Origin: a bacterium | GTDB lineage: Bacteria > Myxococcota > UBA727 > JAUIJE01 | Direction: 5' to 3' | Assembly: GCA_030431455.1 (NCBI GenBank) | Contig: JAUIJE010000003.1 | Location: 72,360-136,359, forward strand | DNA: 64,000 bases | In this document: positions 26,866-35,353 of the stretch, piece by piece | How the letters are laid out: every line of letters begins with the position of its first letter | How positions within the stretch are numbered: position 1 is the first letter of the stretch | Notes under the pieces: model-generated | The model's database searches: none | Told to the model about the DNA's origin: nothing | What the model saw: only the letters and a program-made list of their open reading frames with translations | Program-made: the position numbers and the translations under genes

Positions 26866-28037
26866 GCGGCGGGGACCTCATCCACGTAGGAGATGTGCTT
26901 CTGCACGTAGGGGGTGAGATTGGCCACCGCCTGGGCCACACGGTCGGCTACGTGACCGTCGCCGTACAGCGTCGATGGTGCATAGCGACCGTGACCGAGC
27001 TGGTTGCGAATGCAGCCCTCGATGTCGTCGGCCACCGGCTCAACCTTTTTCACATGGTCATCGTGCTCCCGATGGCGCTGGCGATTCCCCACCAAGACGA
27101 CCGGGGTACCGAAGTACCCCGCGTCCCGCACAAACGAGGACGAGTTGCCCACCAGACAAGCGGCGTTGGCCAGGACGCGCAGGTAGTCGTCCGGCGTGAG
27201 GTTGGTCATCGTTCGAAGCCAGCCATCTCCACGGTCCGACCGAAAGATGCGAATGGCTTTGCTAATGTGGTCACTGCCCGCGTCGATGTTCGGCCACAGC
27301 AAGAGCGTAGGCGCCGCCACCCGGTCCAGTGCCTCCAGCACCGCTTCCATCTGGCCCCGCTCGCCTCCGTACTCGGTGGTGGTGGGGTGAAACACGGTCA
27401 CCAGGAAAGGTTTGGCCACGTCGATGGGGGCGCCTGCGCCGCGCCCGTTGATGACCTCTGAAGGCAACGTCCTGTCCAGTCGGCGGGCGAGGTCGCTCGA
27501 CGGGCAACCGACCCCGAGGATGGACGTCTTGTGCTCGCCCATCCGTTCGAGGAAGTGTGCGGCACGCTTGGTCGATGGAAAATGAAACTGCGCAAACTTG
27601 CTGATCGCGTGTCGTGCGCTCTCATCGATGGAGCCCGACACTTCCCCGCCCTGCAGGTGGACGATGGGGAGATTCATGTAGGCGGCGGCGATGGCCGCAC
27701 CCAGCGCCTCGTATCGGTCGCCGATCATCAAGAGCAGGTCCGGGCGCAGCCGCGCAAACTCGGAAGCGAACTCGATTGTGCCAAAGCCTACGGACTTGGC
27801 CATGGTCACCGGTTGGGAGCCCTCCAGCTCCACAAAGATGCGTCCATCAATGGTGAAACCGTCCTGCTCCACCACCTGGGCCGGCTCGTCGAACCGCTCG
27901 AGCACCATCGTGCCGGCACACACGGTTTGCAGCGTCAGCGCGGGATGTTCCTTGACCGCCTGCATCACCGGCTTGAGCCGGCCGTAGTTGGCCCGGTCGA
28001 CGAGCACGACACATACTTTTCGCTTGCGGTCAGCCAA
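26862..28037 (-). CDS. neuC: Hydrolysing UDP-HexNAc 2-epimerase (NeuC family), copy 2
   Basis: This 391-residue paralogue of the epimerase at 23029 has VLVDRANYGRLKPVM, LMIGDRYEALGAAIAAAYM, HLQGGEVSGSIDESARHA and CLVGNSSSFVRDAG. Differences such as SFVRDAG for SGIREG in the UDP-binding loop suggest a separate specificity. The start is a TTG at 28037, overlapping the neuB copy 2 stop by 8 nt; no better in-frame start is visible. It should provide the hexosamine for neuB copy 2. Confidence 0.9.
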   Translation of the reverse strand: MADRKRKVCVVLVDRANYGRLKPVMQAVKEHPALTLQTVCAGTMVLERFDEPAQVVEQDGFTIDGRIFVELEGSQPVTMAKSVGFGTIEFASEFARLRPDLLLMIGDRYEALGAAIAAAYMNLPIVHLQGGEVSGSIDESARHAISKFAQFHFPSTKRAAHFLERMGEHKTSILGVGCPSSDLARRLDRTLPSEVINGRGAGAPIDVAKPFLVTVFHPTTTEYGGERGQMEAVLEALDRVAAPTLLLWPNIDAGSDHISKAIRIFRSDRGDGWLRTMTNLTPDDYLRVLANAACLVGNSSSFVRDAGYFGTPVVLVGNRQRHREHDDHVKKVEPVADDIEGCIRNQLGHGRYAPSTLYGDGHVADRVAQAVANLTPYVQKHISYVDEVPAA

Positions 28038-29076
28038 GGTCTTGCTCCTGGATTTGCCCGTTCTTCTTCACATTCCGCCGAAGGGTCTTGCCTACGACAT
28101 CGTCCCACCGCGCGGCGGGGATGCCCGTGCCCGGCTTTTTCAATGACAGGTCGCCGGCGCCGAGCACCGTCCCTTCCGACAAATCGTGACGAGCCACCAC
28201 CGACTTGGTGAATATGTTGTGCAGGTCGCCCAACGAATCCGCCATCGCGTCCTTGTCCACCGGATGCTGCACCGCCGTGCGCAAGGCGGTGGCCCCCTCT
28301 TTCAGCGCGCGCAGTTCATCGATGGTCAACGACGACGACGTATCCGGCCCGAAACAGTGCTTGCTGAACACCACATGCACTTCCAACAGGTCCGCACCCA
28401 ATGCCACCGCACCGAGCCCCGCAGCCACGGTGGCGGAATGGTCGGAATAGCCCACCGGCCCGGAATAGCGCGCCTTCATGTCGCCAATGACGTTCAACCC
28501 CCAACGCGCCGGTTCGACCGGGTACGAGGTCGTGCATTGGAACACGGCAACATCTGCGCCCGCCCCTTCGGCGCAGCGAACCGCGGCGTCAAGCTCGTCC
28601 CAGTGGCTCATCCCCGAGGAGATGAGCAAAGGCTTTCCGGTGGCGGCCATCTGCCGAATCATGGGCAGATTTGAAATCTCCCCCGAGCCAAGCTTCCACG
28701 CGGGCATGCCCACGCGCTCCAGGAGCTCGACCGCCTCGAACGAAAACGCCGACGACAAAAACACGATGCCGCGCTCTTTGGCGTGAGCGGCCAGACCGTG
28801 CCACTGGTCCTCGGTGAACTCCATGCGCTGCCAGTACTCGAACCGGGTGGCGTCCTGCTTGGAGAACTTCACCCGCCACGGTTCATCGGGGGTGGACTCC
28901 GCCTCGGCGATGTGTGTCTGAAACTTGATGGCGTCTGCCCCGGCGTCCGCCACCGCATCGACATATGCATGGGCATTGCCCAACGAGCCGTCGTGGGCCT
29001 GGGCGATCTCCGCGATCACGAACACATCGTGTCCGGGCCCGATCCGCCGGTCCGCGATGTCGATCACGCGGCTCAC
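28030..29076 (-). CDS. neuB: Nonulosonic acid synthase (NeuB family), copy 2
   Basis: This 348-residue TIM barrel plus SAF domain protein has [48 protein letters not shown] and [10 protein letters not shown]. It is homologous to copy 1 along its length. The usual EKH motif reads EVH here ([16 protein letters not shown]), so the Lys is replaced. [14 protein letters not shown] segment resembles the GPD substrate loop, which is GSD in copy 1. The GTG start overlaps the upstream epimerase stop as GTGA. It is the first gene of the duplicated nonulosonate region in the direction of transcription. Confidence 0.9.
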   Translation of the reverse strand: MSRVIDIADRRIGPGHDVFVIAEIAQAHDGSLGNAHAYVDAVADAGADAIKFQTHIAEAESTPDEPWRVKFSKQDATRFEYWQRMEFTEDQWHGLAAHAKERGIVFLSSAFSFEAVELLERVGMPAWKLGSGEISNLPMIRQMAATGKPLLISSGMSHWDELDAAVRCAEGAGADVAVFQCTTSYPVEPARWGLNVIGDMKARYSGPVGYSDHSATVAAGLGAVALGADLLEVHVVFSKHCFGPDTSSSLTIDELRALKEGATALRTAVQHPVDKDAMADSLGDLHNIFTKSVVARHDLSEGTVLGAGDLSLKKPGTGIPAARWDDVVGKTLRRNVKKNGQIQEQDLG

Positions 29077-30062
29077 GCCTGCTCCCAGAACGCCGCCACC
29101 GTGTGGTCGATGCCCTCGTCGATGCGCACCGCCGGCACAAAGCCGACTTGAGCCTTCGCTCGGCTGACATCCGCCAGCGAGTGGCGCACGTCCCCGTCGC
29201 GAAACTCCTGGTACACAGCTTCTTTCGGCTCTGCGCCGCGCGCCTTGGCCGCTTTGGCCAGCGCCGCGTGCAACTCGGTCAGGGTCGTGCGATCGCCCAC
29301 CGCCACGTTGAGCACCCGCGCACCGTCGGCGGGGGCAAACGCGCTCAGCAGGTTCGCTTGCACCGCGTTCTCGACGTAACAGAAGTCGCGGCTGGTCTCG
29401 CCGTCACCGTAGATCGCGCACGCCTCCCCTGCCTTCAGACACGCCAACCAACGCGGAATCACCGCCGCGTAAGGACCATTCGGGTCCTGGCGCGGTCCAA
29501 ACACATTGAAATAGCGCAACCCCGTCGTGGCGAACCCGTAACAACGGGCGAACACGTCGGCGTAGATTTCGTTCATCTTCTTGCTCGCGGCATAGGGCGA
29601 GAGCACTGCGCCGACCTCGTCCTCGACCTTAGGCAGCTGCGGGTGGTCGCCGTACACCGAGCTCGATGACGCATACACGAAGCGCGTGACCCCCGCGTCC
29701 CGCGCCGCCACCAACATGTTCAAAAACCCGTCGACATTCACCGCATGGGTGAGCTGCGGGTTGTCGATGCTGCGCGGCACGCTGCCGAGGGCCGCCTGGT
29801 GCAACACCACCTCGACGCCCTCGACCGCGCGCTGGCAGGCCGCCGGGTCCCGGATGTCGCCCTCGACGAACCGATAGCCATCTCCCACAAATGCATCGAC
29901 ATTGGTCCGATGCCCGGTGGAGAAGTCGTCGAGTCCCACCACGGATTGCCCGAGGTGGAGCAACCGCTCGACGAGGTGCGACCCGATGAACCCCGCCGCC
30001 CCTGTCACCAGGAACGTCCGAGGCTGGGCTTTGAGTTCTTGTTCAAGACCCGCGTAATTCAC
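29073..30062 (-). CDS. NAD-dependent UDP-sugar C4 epimerase (WbpP/TviC-like)
   Basis: This 329-residue extended SDR has [38 protein letters not shown] and YAASK with the catalytic Tyr/Lys, then [20 protein letters not shown]. These features match WbpP/TviC enzymes that interconvert UDP-GlcNAc/GalNAc or their uronic acids. It follows the UDP-sugar dehydrogenase by 1 nt, the same pairing as tviB-tviC in the Vi-antigen locus. The pair would therefore make UDP-GalNAcA. The start is a GTG. Confidence 0.9.
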   Translation of the reverse strand: MNYAGLEQELKAQPRTFLVTGAAGFIGSHLVERLLHLGQSVVGLDDFSTGHRTNVDAFVGDGYRFVEGDIRDPAACQRAVEGVEVVLHQAALGSVPRSIDNPQLTHAVNVDGFLNMLVAARDAGVTRFVYASSSSVYGDHPQLPKVEDEVGAVLSPYAASKKMNEIYADVFARCYGFATTGLRYFNVFGPRQDPNGPYAAVIPRWLACLKAGEACAIYGDGETSRDFCYVENAVQANLLSAFAPADGARVLNVAVGDRTTLTELHAALAKAAKARGAEPKEAVYQEFRDGDVRHSLADVSRAKAQVGFVPAVRIDEGIDHTVAAFWEQA

Positions 30063-30063
30063 G

Positions 30064-31353
30064 TCACAAACTCCAGTACTTCACGTGGGCGGGCACGTCC
30101 GAGGGGCTGAGCGCACTCTTCACGTCGATGAGCACCCCGCCCTGCCGAAGCCGCGACAGGATGTCGGCTTTCTCTTTTGCGTACGCCGCATGCGGCACCG
30201 CCCACACCAGCGCGTCCAGGTCGGTGTACTCAGACAAAGGGGACAAGCGCACGCCATACTCGTGCATCGCCTCTTCGGGCTCGGCGTGGGGGTCGTGCAC
30301 CATCGGCTCGATGGCAAAATCCGCAAGTTCGCGAATGATGTCTGGCACCCGGCTATTCCGGATATCGGGCACGTTCTCCTTGAACGTCAGACCCAACACC
30401 CCCACCCGCGCCTCACGAATGCGCGTGTCCCCGTCGATGAACAGCTTCACCAGCTTGCGTGCGACGAAAGCGCCCATGCCGTCGTTGATTCGCCGCCCGG
30501 CGAGAATAACTTGCGGGTGATAGCCGACCTCTTCTGCCTTCGCGGTCAGGTAGTACGGGTCGACGCCGATGCAGTGTCCTCCGACGAGCCCGGGGGAAAA
30601 CGGCAAGAAGTTCCATTTGGTGCCGGCTGCCTCGAGCACGTCCTTGGTGCGAATGTCGAGCCGGTCGAAAATGAGCGCGATCTCGTTCATCAACGCAATG
30701 TTCAAGTCACGTTGAGTGTTCTCGATGACCTTGGCTGCCTCGGCGACCTTGATGGTCGGGGCGCGATGAACGCCGGCGTCGATCACCAGCTCGTAGGTGC
30801 GCGCCACCCGCTCCAACGTGTCTGCATTTTGTCCGCTCACAACCTTGGTGATGCGCTCCAGGGTGTGCTCTTTATCCCCGGGGTTGATGCGCTCGGGGGA
30901 ATAGCCGAGGAAAAAGTCCTCGCCGCATTTGAGCCCCGAGACCTCTTCGAGAATCGGGGCGCAGACCTCTTCGGTGACGCCGGGGTAGACGGTGCTTTCG
31001 TAGACCACCACCGCGCCCTTGGTCAGCGCTTTGCCCACGGTCTCCGACGCCCGCATCACGGGGGTCAAATCGGGGCGCCGCGCGGAATCGATGGGGGTCG
31101 GCACCGCGACAATGAAGAACGTGCGGTCCTTGAGTTGTTCGACGTCGGCGGTGAAGGTCAGCCGGCTCGCGGATAGATCCTCGGCGGTGACCTCTCCAGT
31201 CCAGTCGTGACCCTTACTGAGGGTGTCGATGCGTTTTTGGTTCACATCGAACCCGAGGGTGTCCGGCGCTTTCTTGCCGAATGCCACCGCCACCGGCAGC
31301 CCGACGTAGCCCAGGCCGATCACGGCAATCTTTTCTGCCGTTACGCTATTCAT
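30064..31353 (-). CDS. UDP-N-acetylhexosamine 6-dehydrogenase (TviB/WbpO-like)
   Basis: This 429-residue nucleotide-sugar dehydrogenase has [18 protein letters not shown] (NAD loop), [24 protein letters not shown] and [14 protein letters not shown] with the catalytic Cys. It oxidises the C6 hydroxyl of a UDP-HexNAc to the uronic acid in two NAD-dependent steps. I chose the ATG at 31353 because a GGAGG lies at 31359-31363, 5 nt upstream. An ATG one codon earlier is only 2 nt from it. The start overlaps the regulator gene by 8 nt, so the ribosome-binding site lies inside that gene. Confidence 0.93.
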   Translation of the reverse strand: MNSVTAEKIAVIGLGYVGLPVAVAFGKKAPDTLGFDVNQKRIDTLSKGHDWTGEVTAEDLSASRLTFTADVEQLKDRTFFIVAVPTPIDSARRPDLTPVMRASETVGKALTKGAVVVYESTVYPGVTEEVCAPILEEVSGLKCGEDFFLGYSPERINPGDKEHTLERITKVVSGQNADTLERVARTYELVIDAGVHRAPTIKVAEAAKVIENTQRDLNIALMNEIALIFDRLDIRTKDVLEAAGTKWNFLPFSPGLVGGHCIGVDPYYLTAKAEEVGYHPQVILAGRRINDGMGAFVARKLVKLFIDGDTRIREARVGVLGLTFKENVPDIRNSRVPDIIRELADFAIEPMVHDPHAEPEEAMHEYGVRLSPLSEYTDLDALVWAVPHAAYAKEKADILSRLRQGGVLIDVKSALSPSDVPAHVKYWSL

Positions 31354-31924
31354 CATGTCCTCCGAGGACAATCCAAGGAACTTCAGGGGGCGGCTCCGGG
31401 TTGAGGCCCGGCTCGGTCACCAGAATCGCCACGTCCGCCGTGCCAATGTCATGGGAAAGGTCTGCGCGATCGCTCAACACCACCACGTCGCGCATCACTT
31501 CGGCCACGGGCCCGGTGCCGCGGACGTGGACATTCGCGCGCGCTCCCTCGGCAGGGTTGGCCTTGGCCACCGCAACCTGGAGGGTGCGCGCAAGCCGCCC
31601 GGTCATGGCCTGGTACTGCTGCGCGGCCCGTTGCATAAACATGTACGTGAGGCGCGCCTTCTCATCGATGCCGCGCGGGGTCAGGATGTAGAGATAGCCG
31701 AGCTTGTGCTCAGACTTGGCCGCGGTCTTGACCTTCAGGACCCCGCGCTCGACCAGGCGTTTGAGCACGAAATGTGTACGGGTCAGCGACAGACCCGCCC
31801 GCTCGGCCAGCTTGCGTTGGCTGAGGGACGGCTGCTCGGACAGGGCCTCCAGGATGGGAAGCTCGGCGTCGTCGATGCTGGCGGCGGATTCGCTCAAAGC
31901 GCGGTCGGGTGGGCTCCGCCCCAT
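31346..31924 (-). CDS. MarR-family EPS-associated transcriptional regulator
   Basis: This 192-residue protein has an N-terminal winged helix-turn-helix (about residues 22-95) with ILEALSEQPSLSQRKLAE, GLSLTRTHFVLKRLVERG and LGYLYILTPRGIDEKARLT. The last part is characteristic of the MarR-type EPS-associated regulators that head exopolysaccharide operons. The C-terminal half contains PVAEVMRDVVVLSDRADLS, a possible small Rossmann-like segment that could sense a ligand. It is the first gene of the 32-kb operon. A perfect palindrome just upstream (31930-31939) is a candidate autoregulatory operator. Activation or repression cannot be told. Confidence 0.86.
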   Translation of the reverse strand: MGRSPPDRALSESAASIDDAELPILEALSEQPSLSQRKLAERAGLSLTRTHFVLKRLVERGVLKVKTAAKSEHKLGYLYILTPRGIDEKARLTYMFMQRAAQQYQAMTGRLARTLQVAVAKANPAEGARANVHVRGTGPVAEVMRDVVVLSDRADLSHDIGTADVAILVTEPGLNPEPPPEVPWIVLGGHDE

Positions 31925-31929
31925 TCAGT

Positions 31930-31939
31930 CCCAATTGGG
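31930..31939. promoter_or_regulatory. Perfect 10-bp palindrome next to the regulator start
   Basis: CCCAATTGGG begins 5 nt upstream of the EPS-regulator ATG, inside the divergent intergenic region. Its position would let a bound protein block the regulator mRNA start or translation. Binding by the MarR-type protein itself is inference from location only. No clear -35/-10 pair was recognised nearby. Confidence 0.4.
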
Positions 31940-31994
31940 TCTGACGGTGGAGGGCAAAAGCTGGCGTTCCGTTCGGTCACGAAACAGTGAAAGC

Positions 31995-32034
31995 CCTGCC
32001 TTTACAGCAGGTTAGAGATCGGCAGGGATCTCTA
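31995..32034. promoter_or_regulatory. Two adjacent inverted repeats in the divergent promoter region
   Basis: The first repeat is CCTGC (31995-31999) and GCAGG (32007-32011), with a 7-nt spacer. The second is an 8-bp perfect stem, TAGAGATC (32013-32020) and GATCTCTA (32027-32034), with a 6-nt loop. They sit between the EPS regulator (minus) and the SGNH gene (plus). No T-tract follows on either strand, so they look like protein-binding sites or leader structure rather than a terminator. Confidence 0.4.
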
Positions 32035-32125
32035 GGGGTTGGTTACACCGGGCGGTGGGATCGTTCAATGACGAAACAGATCCGTGTCTGCTGACGGTCA
32101 AGCATCGCCGGGCTAAGGGCATCCC

Positions 32126-33187
32126 ATGGCGCCAGACAGTTTTCCGGTCCAGGAGGATGCGGCGGTTGCTCGACGCAATCTGGTGGTCTTCCTGGCCGTT
32201 ACGCTCGTTCTCGGAGCGAGCACGATCGCGACAAACGTCGTCGTGAACCCTTTCGGAAAGTACCCGTGGCGGGTGCTTCCGCCGGTGATCGAAACGGCAA
32301 GGACCGAGAAGTCCGCGGCACTTTCAGCGACAGCCCCAAAGCCCCAAGCGCTTATTTTGGGGTCGTCTCGCACCATGAAGCTGGCCCCATCGGACATTCG
32401 GGAGCAAACCGGCCTGACGACCTACAACGCATCTGTGCATAGCGCGCGCGCCGAGGATCTGCTTGCTTTCTATCGTCTTGCCGAGAGGCTTGATGGCCCG
32501 CCCCTAAAGTTGTTGGTGATCGGGCTTGACGTCGAAGCAGCGCACAATACGGTTCAGCCGGACGCCCGGCTCCTGAACAACAAACGTTTGCTGGCGGAGC
32601 TCGCGGACCAGGACATCGAAAGATCATCGTTGGCAGCCTTCGGCGAAGATCTTGGCTGGCCGACCCTCCGCGCGTCGATTTCTTCTCTCCGCGTCTCGCC
32701 TGCGGACCGCTGGGCGGAGAGTTCGCAAACGACGTTTAATTCCGCGGGATTCGTTACCTATGGTCGCGACGAAAAGCTGAAGTCCGAGAATATTTTTAAT
32801 CTTCCCAAGAGGATTGCGTCCTCCAAGCAGGAGTATGTTGCGCGTTTTCGGGGCTTTGACCAACTCGATGCCGTACGGCTTGGGCGGCTCGAAGCCCTGT
32901 TCGAGGCTGCGTCGTCACGCGGCACACGCGTTGTCGTCTTTCTCACGCCGCTCCACCCCGAACTGCTGGCCCACCTGCAAGCGACCAACCTGGTCGCCCG
33001 ACTGAACGACCTACGAAACTGGCTGCACACGTTCTGCGCAACAAAAAAGATCGTCGCGTACGACGCAACCGACCCAAACCGCTTTGGTGCGGACTTGCAT
33101 GGCTTCTTCGATGGCGCGCACGCAGATCGAAACAACATGAGGAAGCTAAGCCACGTACTTCTGGAGCTGGACGGCTGTGCTCTTTAA
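32126..33187 (+). CDS. SGNH/DltD-like protein paired with MBOAT acyltransferase
   Basis: This 353-residue protein has an N-terminal membrane anchor (about residues 18-40). A periplasmic SGNH-like domain has the nucleophile region ALILGSSRTMKL (Ser80/Ser81) and a C-terminal DGAH (Asp329, His332) fitting the Asp-His pair. Such proteins work with MBOAT proteins to move acyl groups, usually acetyl, onto exported polysaccharide. The ATG is preceded by an AAGGG about 7 nt upstream. Its 3' end overlaps the MBOAT gene by 11 nt. It is on the opposite strand to all surrounding polysaccharide genes. Confidence 0.72.
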   Translation: MAPDSFPVQEDAAVARRNLVVFLAVTLVLGASTIATNVVVNPFGKYPWRVLPPVIETARTEKSAALSATAPKPQALILGSSRTMKLAPSDIREQTGLTTYNASVHSARAEDLLAFYRLAERLDGPPLKLLVIGLDVEAAHNTVQPDARLLNNKRLLAELADQDIERSSLAAFGEDLGWPTLRASISSLRVSPADRWAESSQTTFNSAGFVTYGRDEKLKSENIFNLPKRIASSKQEYVARFRGFDQLDAVRLGRLEALFEAASSRGTRVVVFLTPLHPELLAHLQATNLVARLNDLRNWLHTFCATKKIVAYDATDPNRFGADLHGFFDGAHADRNNMRKLSHVLLELDGCAL

Positions 33188-34562
33188 CAGCTACGTCTTT
33201 ATTCTAGTCTTTCTCCCCATCGTGCTTTTTGCGTGGTGGGCGACGCGCGGAAGACCTCGGCTACGACTCGCCACTCTGACAGCGGCCAGTTATTTCTTCT
33301 ATGGGTATTGGGATTGGCGGTTCACCGCGTTGATGGCCGCGTCGACCGCGGTCGACTTCTATTGCGGCCTGGGTATGGGCCGACATCCGTCGGCGCGAGG
33401 TCGGTATCTCGCGGCTTCCCTCGTCACGAACCTCGGCGTTCTCGCGGTGTTCAAGTACCTGGGTTTCTTCGGCCGCTCAGTCAACGCGTTGGTGGCGGCC
33501 CTGGGTACGGAGCCCGTCTTCCCCGAACTCCATATTATTCTGCCCGTGGGAATCAGTTTCTACACGTTCCAATCGATGTCGTACTCGATTGATGTGTACC
33601 GCTCGAAAGTAGAGCCGACGACCGATCCCCTGCTTTTTGCCGCCTATGTCTCGATGTTTCCACAGCTGGTGGCGGGCCCGATCGTCCGGTTTACCGACGT
33701 CGAAGCGCAGCTGGCAAACCTCCCTCAGCGACCATCCGCGCCGCACCTTGAAGCGGGCTTTCGGTTGTTTGCCTTCGGACTTTTCAAGAAGCTGTGGATC
33801 GCTGACACCATCGCTACGTGGATCGATCCCCAACTGTCAAACCCGATGAGCTTGGACCTGTTCTCTGGTTGGTGGTGCGCCCTCGGTTACACGGCTCAGC
33901 TATACTTTGACTTTTCAGCATACAGTGACATGGCGGTGGGCCTTGGACTATTGCTCGGGCTCCGCCTCCCCCAAAACTTCGATTCCCCATACGTAAGTGC
34001 AAGTATCTCAGAGTTTTGGCGACGCTGGCACATCACGCTCTCATCGTGGCTTCGCGACTACCTCTACATTCCGCTCGGTGGCAACCGACATGGCCGGACG
34101 AGGACGCTTCTGAACCTCACTGTGACGATGTTCTTGGGCGGGCTATGGCACGGGGCAAACTGGACCTTCGTTGTCTGGGGGCTCTTCCACGGCCTTTTGC
34201 TGGTCGTCGGGGCCTTGCTGCCCAAGTCCATCGTTCAGCTCGTACCTCGCGTCGCCCGAGTCGGAATCACATTCCTCTGCGTGGTGCTTGGCTGGGTCAT
34301 CTTCCGAGCTTCGGATCTTGCCGAGGCTTGGCTGTGGCTGCGCGCGATGTCCGGTGCAAACGGAGCGGCGGCGGCTTTTGGCCACGGCCGCGCGGTCCCC
34401 TTGCTCATCGTCATGTCGCTCATCGGTTGCTGGCTGGTTCCCAATATGTGGCAGCTCAGGGCGCCGCGGAGCCGATTTGTCGCCGTCGGATTGGCGTTTC
34501 TGTTTTTTGCGTGCATCTTACGCCTCGGCGAACCGAGCCCGTTTCTGTACTTCCAGTTCTAG
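33177..34562 (+). CDS. MBOAT-family O-acyltransferase (AlgI/DltB-like), copy 1
   Basis: This 461-residue protein has about eleven hydrophobic segments and the MBOAT signatures MLFNSYVFILVFLP, YFDFSAYSDMAVGLGLLLG, FWRRWHITLSSWLRDYLYIP and GGLWHGANWTF, the last with the catalytic His. AlgI/DltB-like proteins pass acyl groups across the inner membrane for transfer to polymer by an SGNH partner, here the preceding gene. The GTG start overlaps that gene. It converges on the nucleotidyltransferase with only 14 nt between the two stops, too short for a separate terminator. Confidence 0.92.
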   Translation: MLFNSYVFILVFLPIVLFAWWATRGRPRLRLATLTAASYFFYGYWDWRFTALMAASTAVDFYCGLGMGRHPSARGRYLAASLVTNLGVLAVFKYLGFFGRSVNALVAALGTEPVFPELHIILPVGISFYTFQSMSYSIDVYRSKVEPTTDPLLFAAYVSMFPQLVAGPIVRFTDVEAQLANLPQRPSAPHLEAGFRLFAFGLFKKLWIADTIATWIDPQLSNPMSLDLFSGWWCALGYTAQLYFDFSAYSDMAVGLGLLLGLRLPQNFDSPYVSASISEFWRRWHITLSSWLRDYLYIPLGGNRHGRTRTLLNLTVTMFLGGLWHGANWTFVVWGLFHGLLLVVGALLPKSIVQLVPRVARVGITFLCVVLGWVIFRASDLAEAWLWLRAMSGANGAAAAFGHGRAVPLLIVMSLIGCWLVPNMWQLRAPRSRFVAVGLAFLFFACILRLGEPSPFLYFQF

Positions 34563-34576
34563 CTCGCCTTCGTCTC

Positions 34577-35353
34577 CTACTTGCCCAGAGCGTCCTCGGT
34601 CGCGCGCCGGTGGTACCACTGTTGGGCACGCCACACCTCGTCGGGCGTGCCCAGGTCGAAGTACAGGGCGCCCTCGCTGTGGTGACCCATCGCCTTCAAA
34701 CCACCTTCGATCGCGGTGTTCAAAACGCTGGCGAAGTCCGCCACCCCGGTGCGAATGCAGGTCCGCAGATGCTCGGTGAAGCGCGGCGACCAACACAAGC
34801 AACCCCAGGCCAACGTGAGGTCGGTCTGCTTCGGCTTGTCGTCGACGCGTCGAACGGTGCCGTCGCTGGAGATGTCCACCATCCCGAACTTCGTGGGGTC
34901 CTCGACTTCGAAGAGCCCGAATACAATGTCACAGTCGTGTTCGCGCAACATGGTGGCCATCGGCCGGAACATGTCGCCCGGAACAATGATGGTGTCGGCC
35001 ATCGCGAAGCACACCGTCTTGCCCTTTGTGAGTTGATACGCCGAGTGAAGAGCGTGGGCCAACCCAGGTGAGGTAGAGGCGCTGTCCGCTTCACGGTCGC
35101 CTTGAATCACATAGCTCAAATGCGAGTCCAGCATCGCGCCGTCACCCAGGTAGGACAGCAGTTGCGCCTTTGCCGGGCTGATGACGATGCACGTGTGCGA
35201 CACACCCGAATCACGAAGCAGCTCAAGGGCGAACCGAATGGCAGGAACCGGCCCCTTGGGACCGATCACCGGAAACAGCTCCTTCGGAAACGGCAGGCCA
35301 AGACGCGTCCCTTTTCCCGCCGCGGGAATCAATCCGATCAACTCGTCACTCAT
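34577..35353 (-). CDS. Sugar-phosphate nucleotidyltransferase (RmlA/GalU-like)
   Basis: This 258-residue protein has the nucleotidyltransferase loop IGLIPAAGKGTRLGLPFPKEL, VCFAMADTIIVPGDMF in place of the usual D-x-D metal segment, and KFGMVDISSDG. It would activate a hexose-1-phosphate with UTP or dTTP. It is shorter than GalU (about 300 residues) and RmlA (about 290). The KGTRL loop is normal. Its ATG overlaps the upstream glycosyltransferase stop as ATGA. Substrate unknown. Confidence 0.85.
   Translation of the reverse strand: MSDELIGLIPAAGKGTRLGLPFPKELFPVIGPKGPVPAIRFALELLRDSGVSHTCIVISPAKAQLLSYLGDGAMLDSHLSYVIQGDREADSASTSPGLAHALHSAYQLTKGKTVCFAMADTIIVPGDMFRPMATMLREHDCDIVFGLFEVEDPTKFGMVDISSDGTVRRVDDKPKQTDLTLAWGCLCWSPRFTEHLRTCIRTGVADFASVLNTAIEGGLKAMGHHSEGALYFDLGTPDEVWRAQQWYHRRATEDALGK

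Noticed and set aside
32013-32034. Rho-independent terminator
   Set aside because: The 8-bp stem has no T-tract on either strand and lies between divergent genes, where a terminator is not expected.
34563-34576. Terminator between convergent MBOAT and nucleotidyltransferase genes
   Set aside because: Only 14 nt separate the stop codons and no stem is visible.
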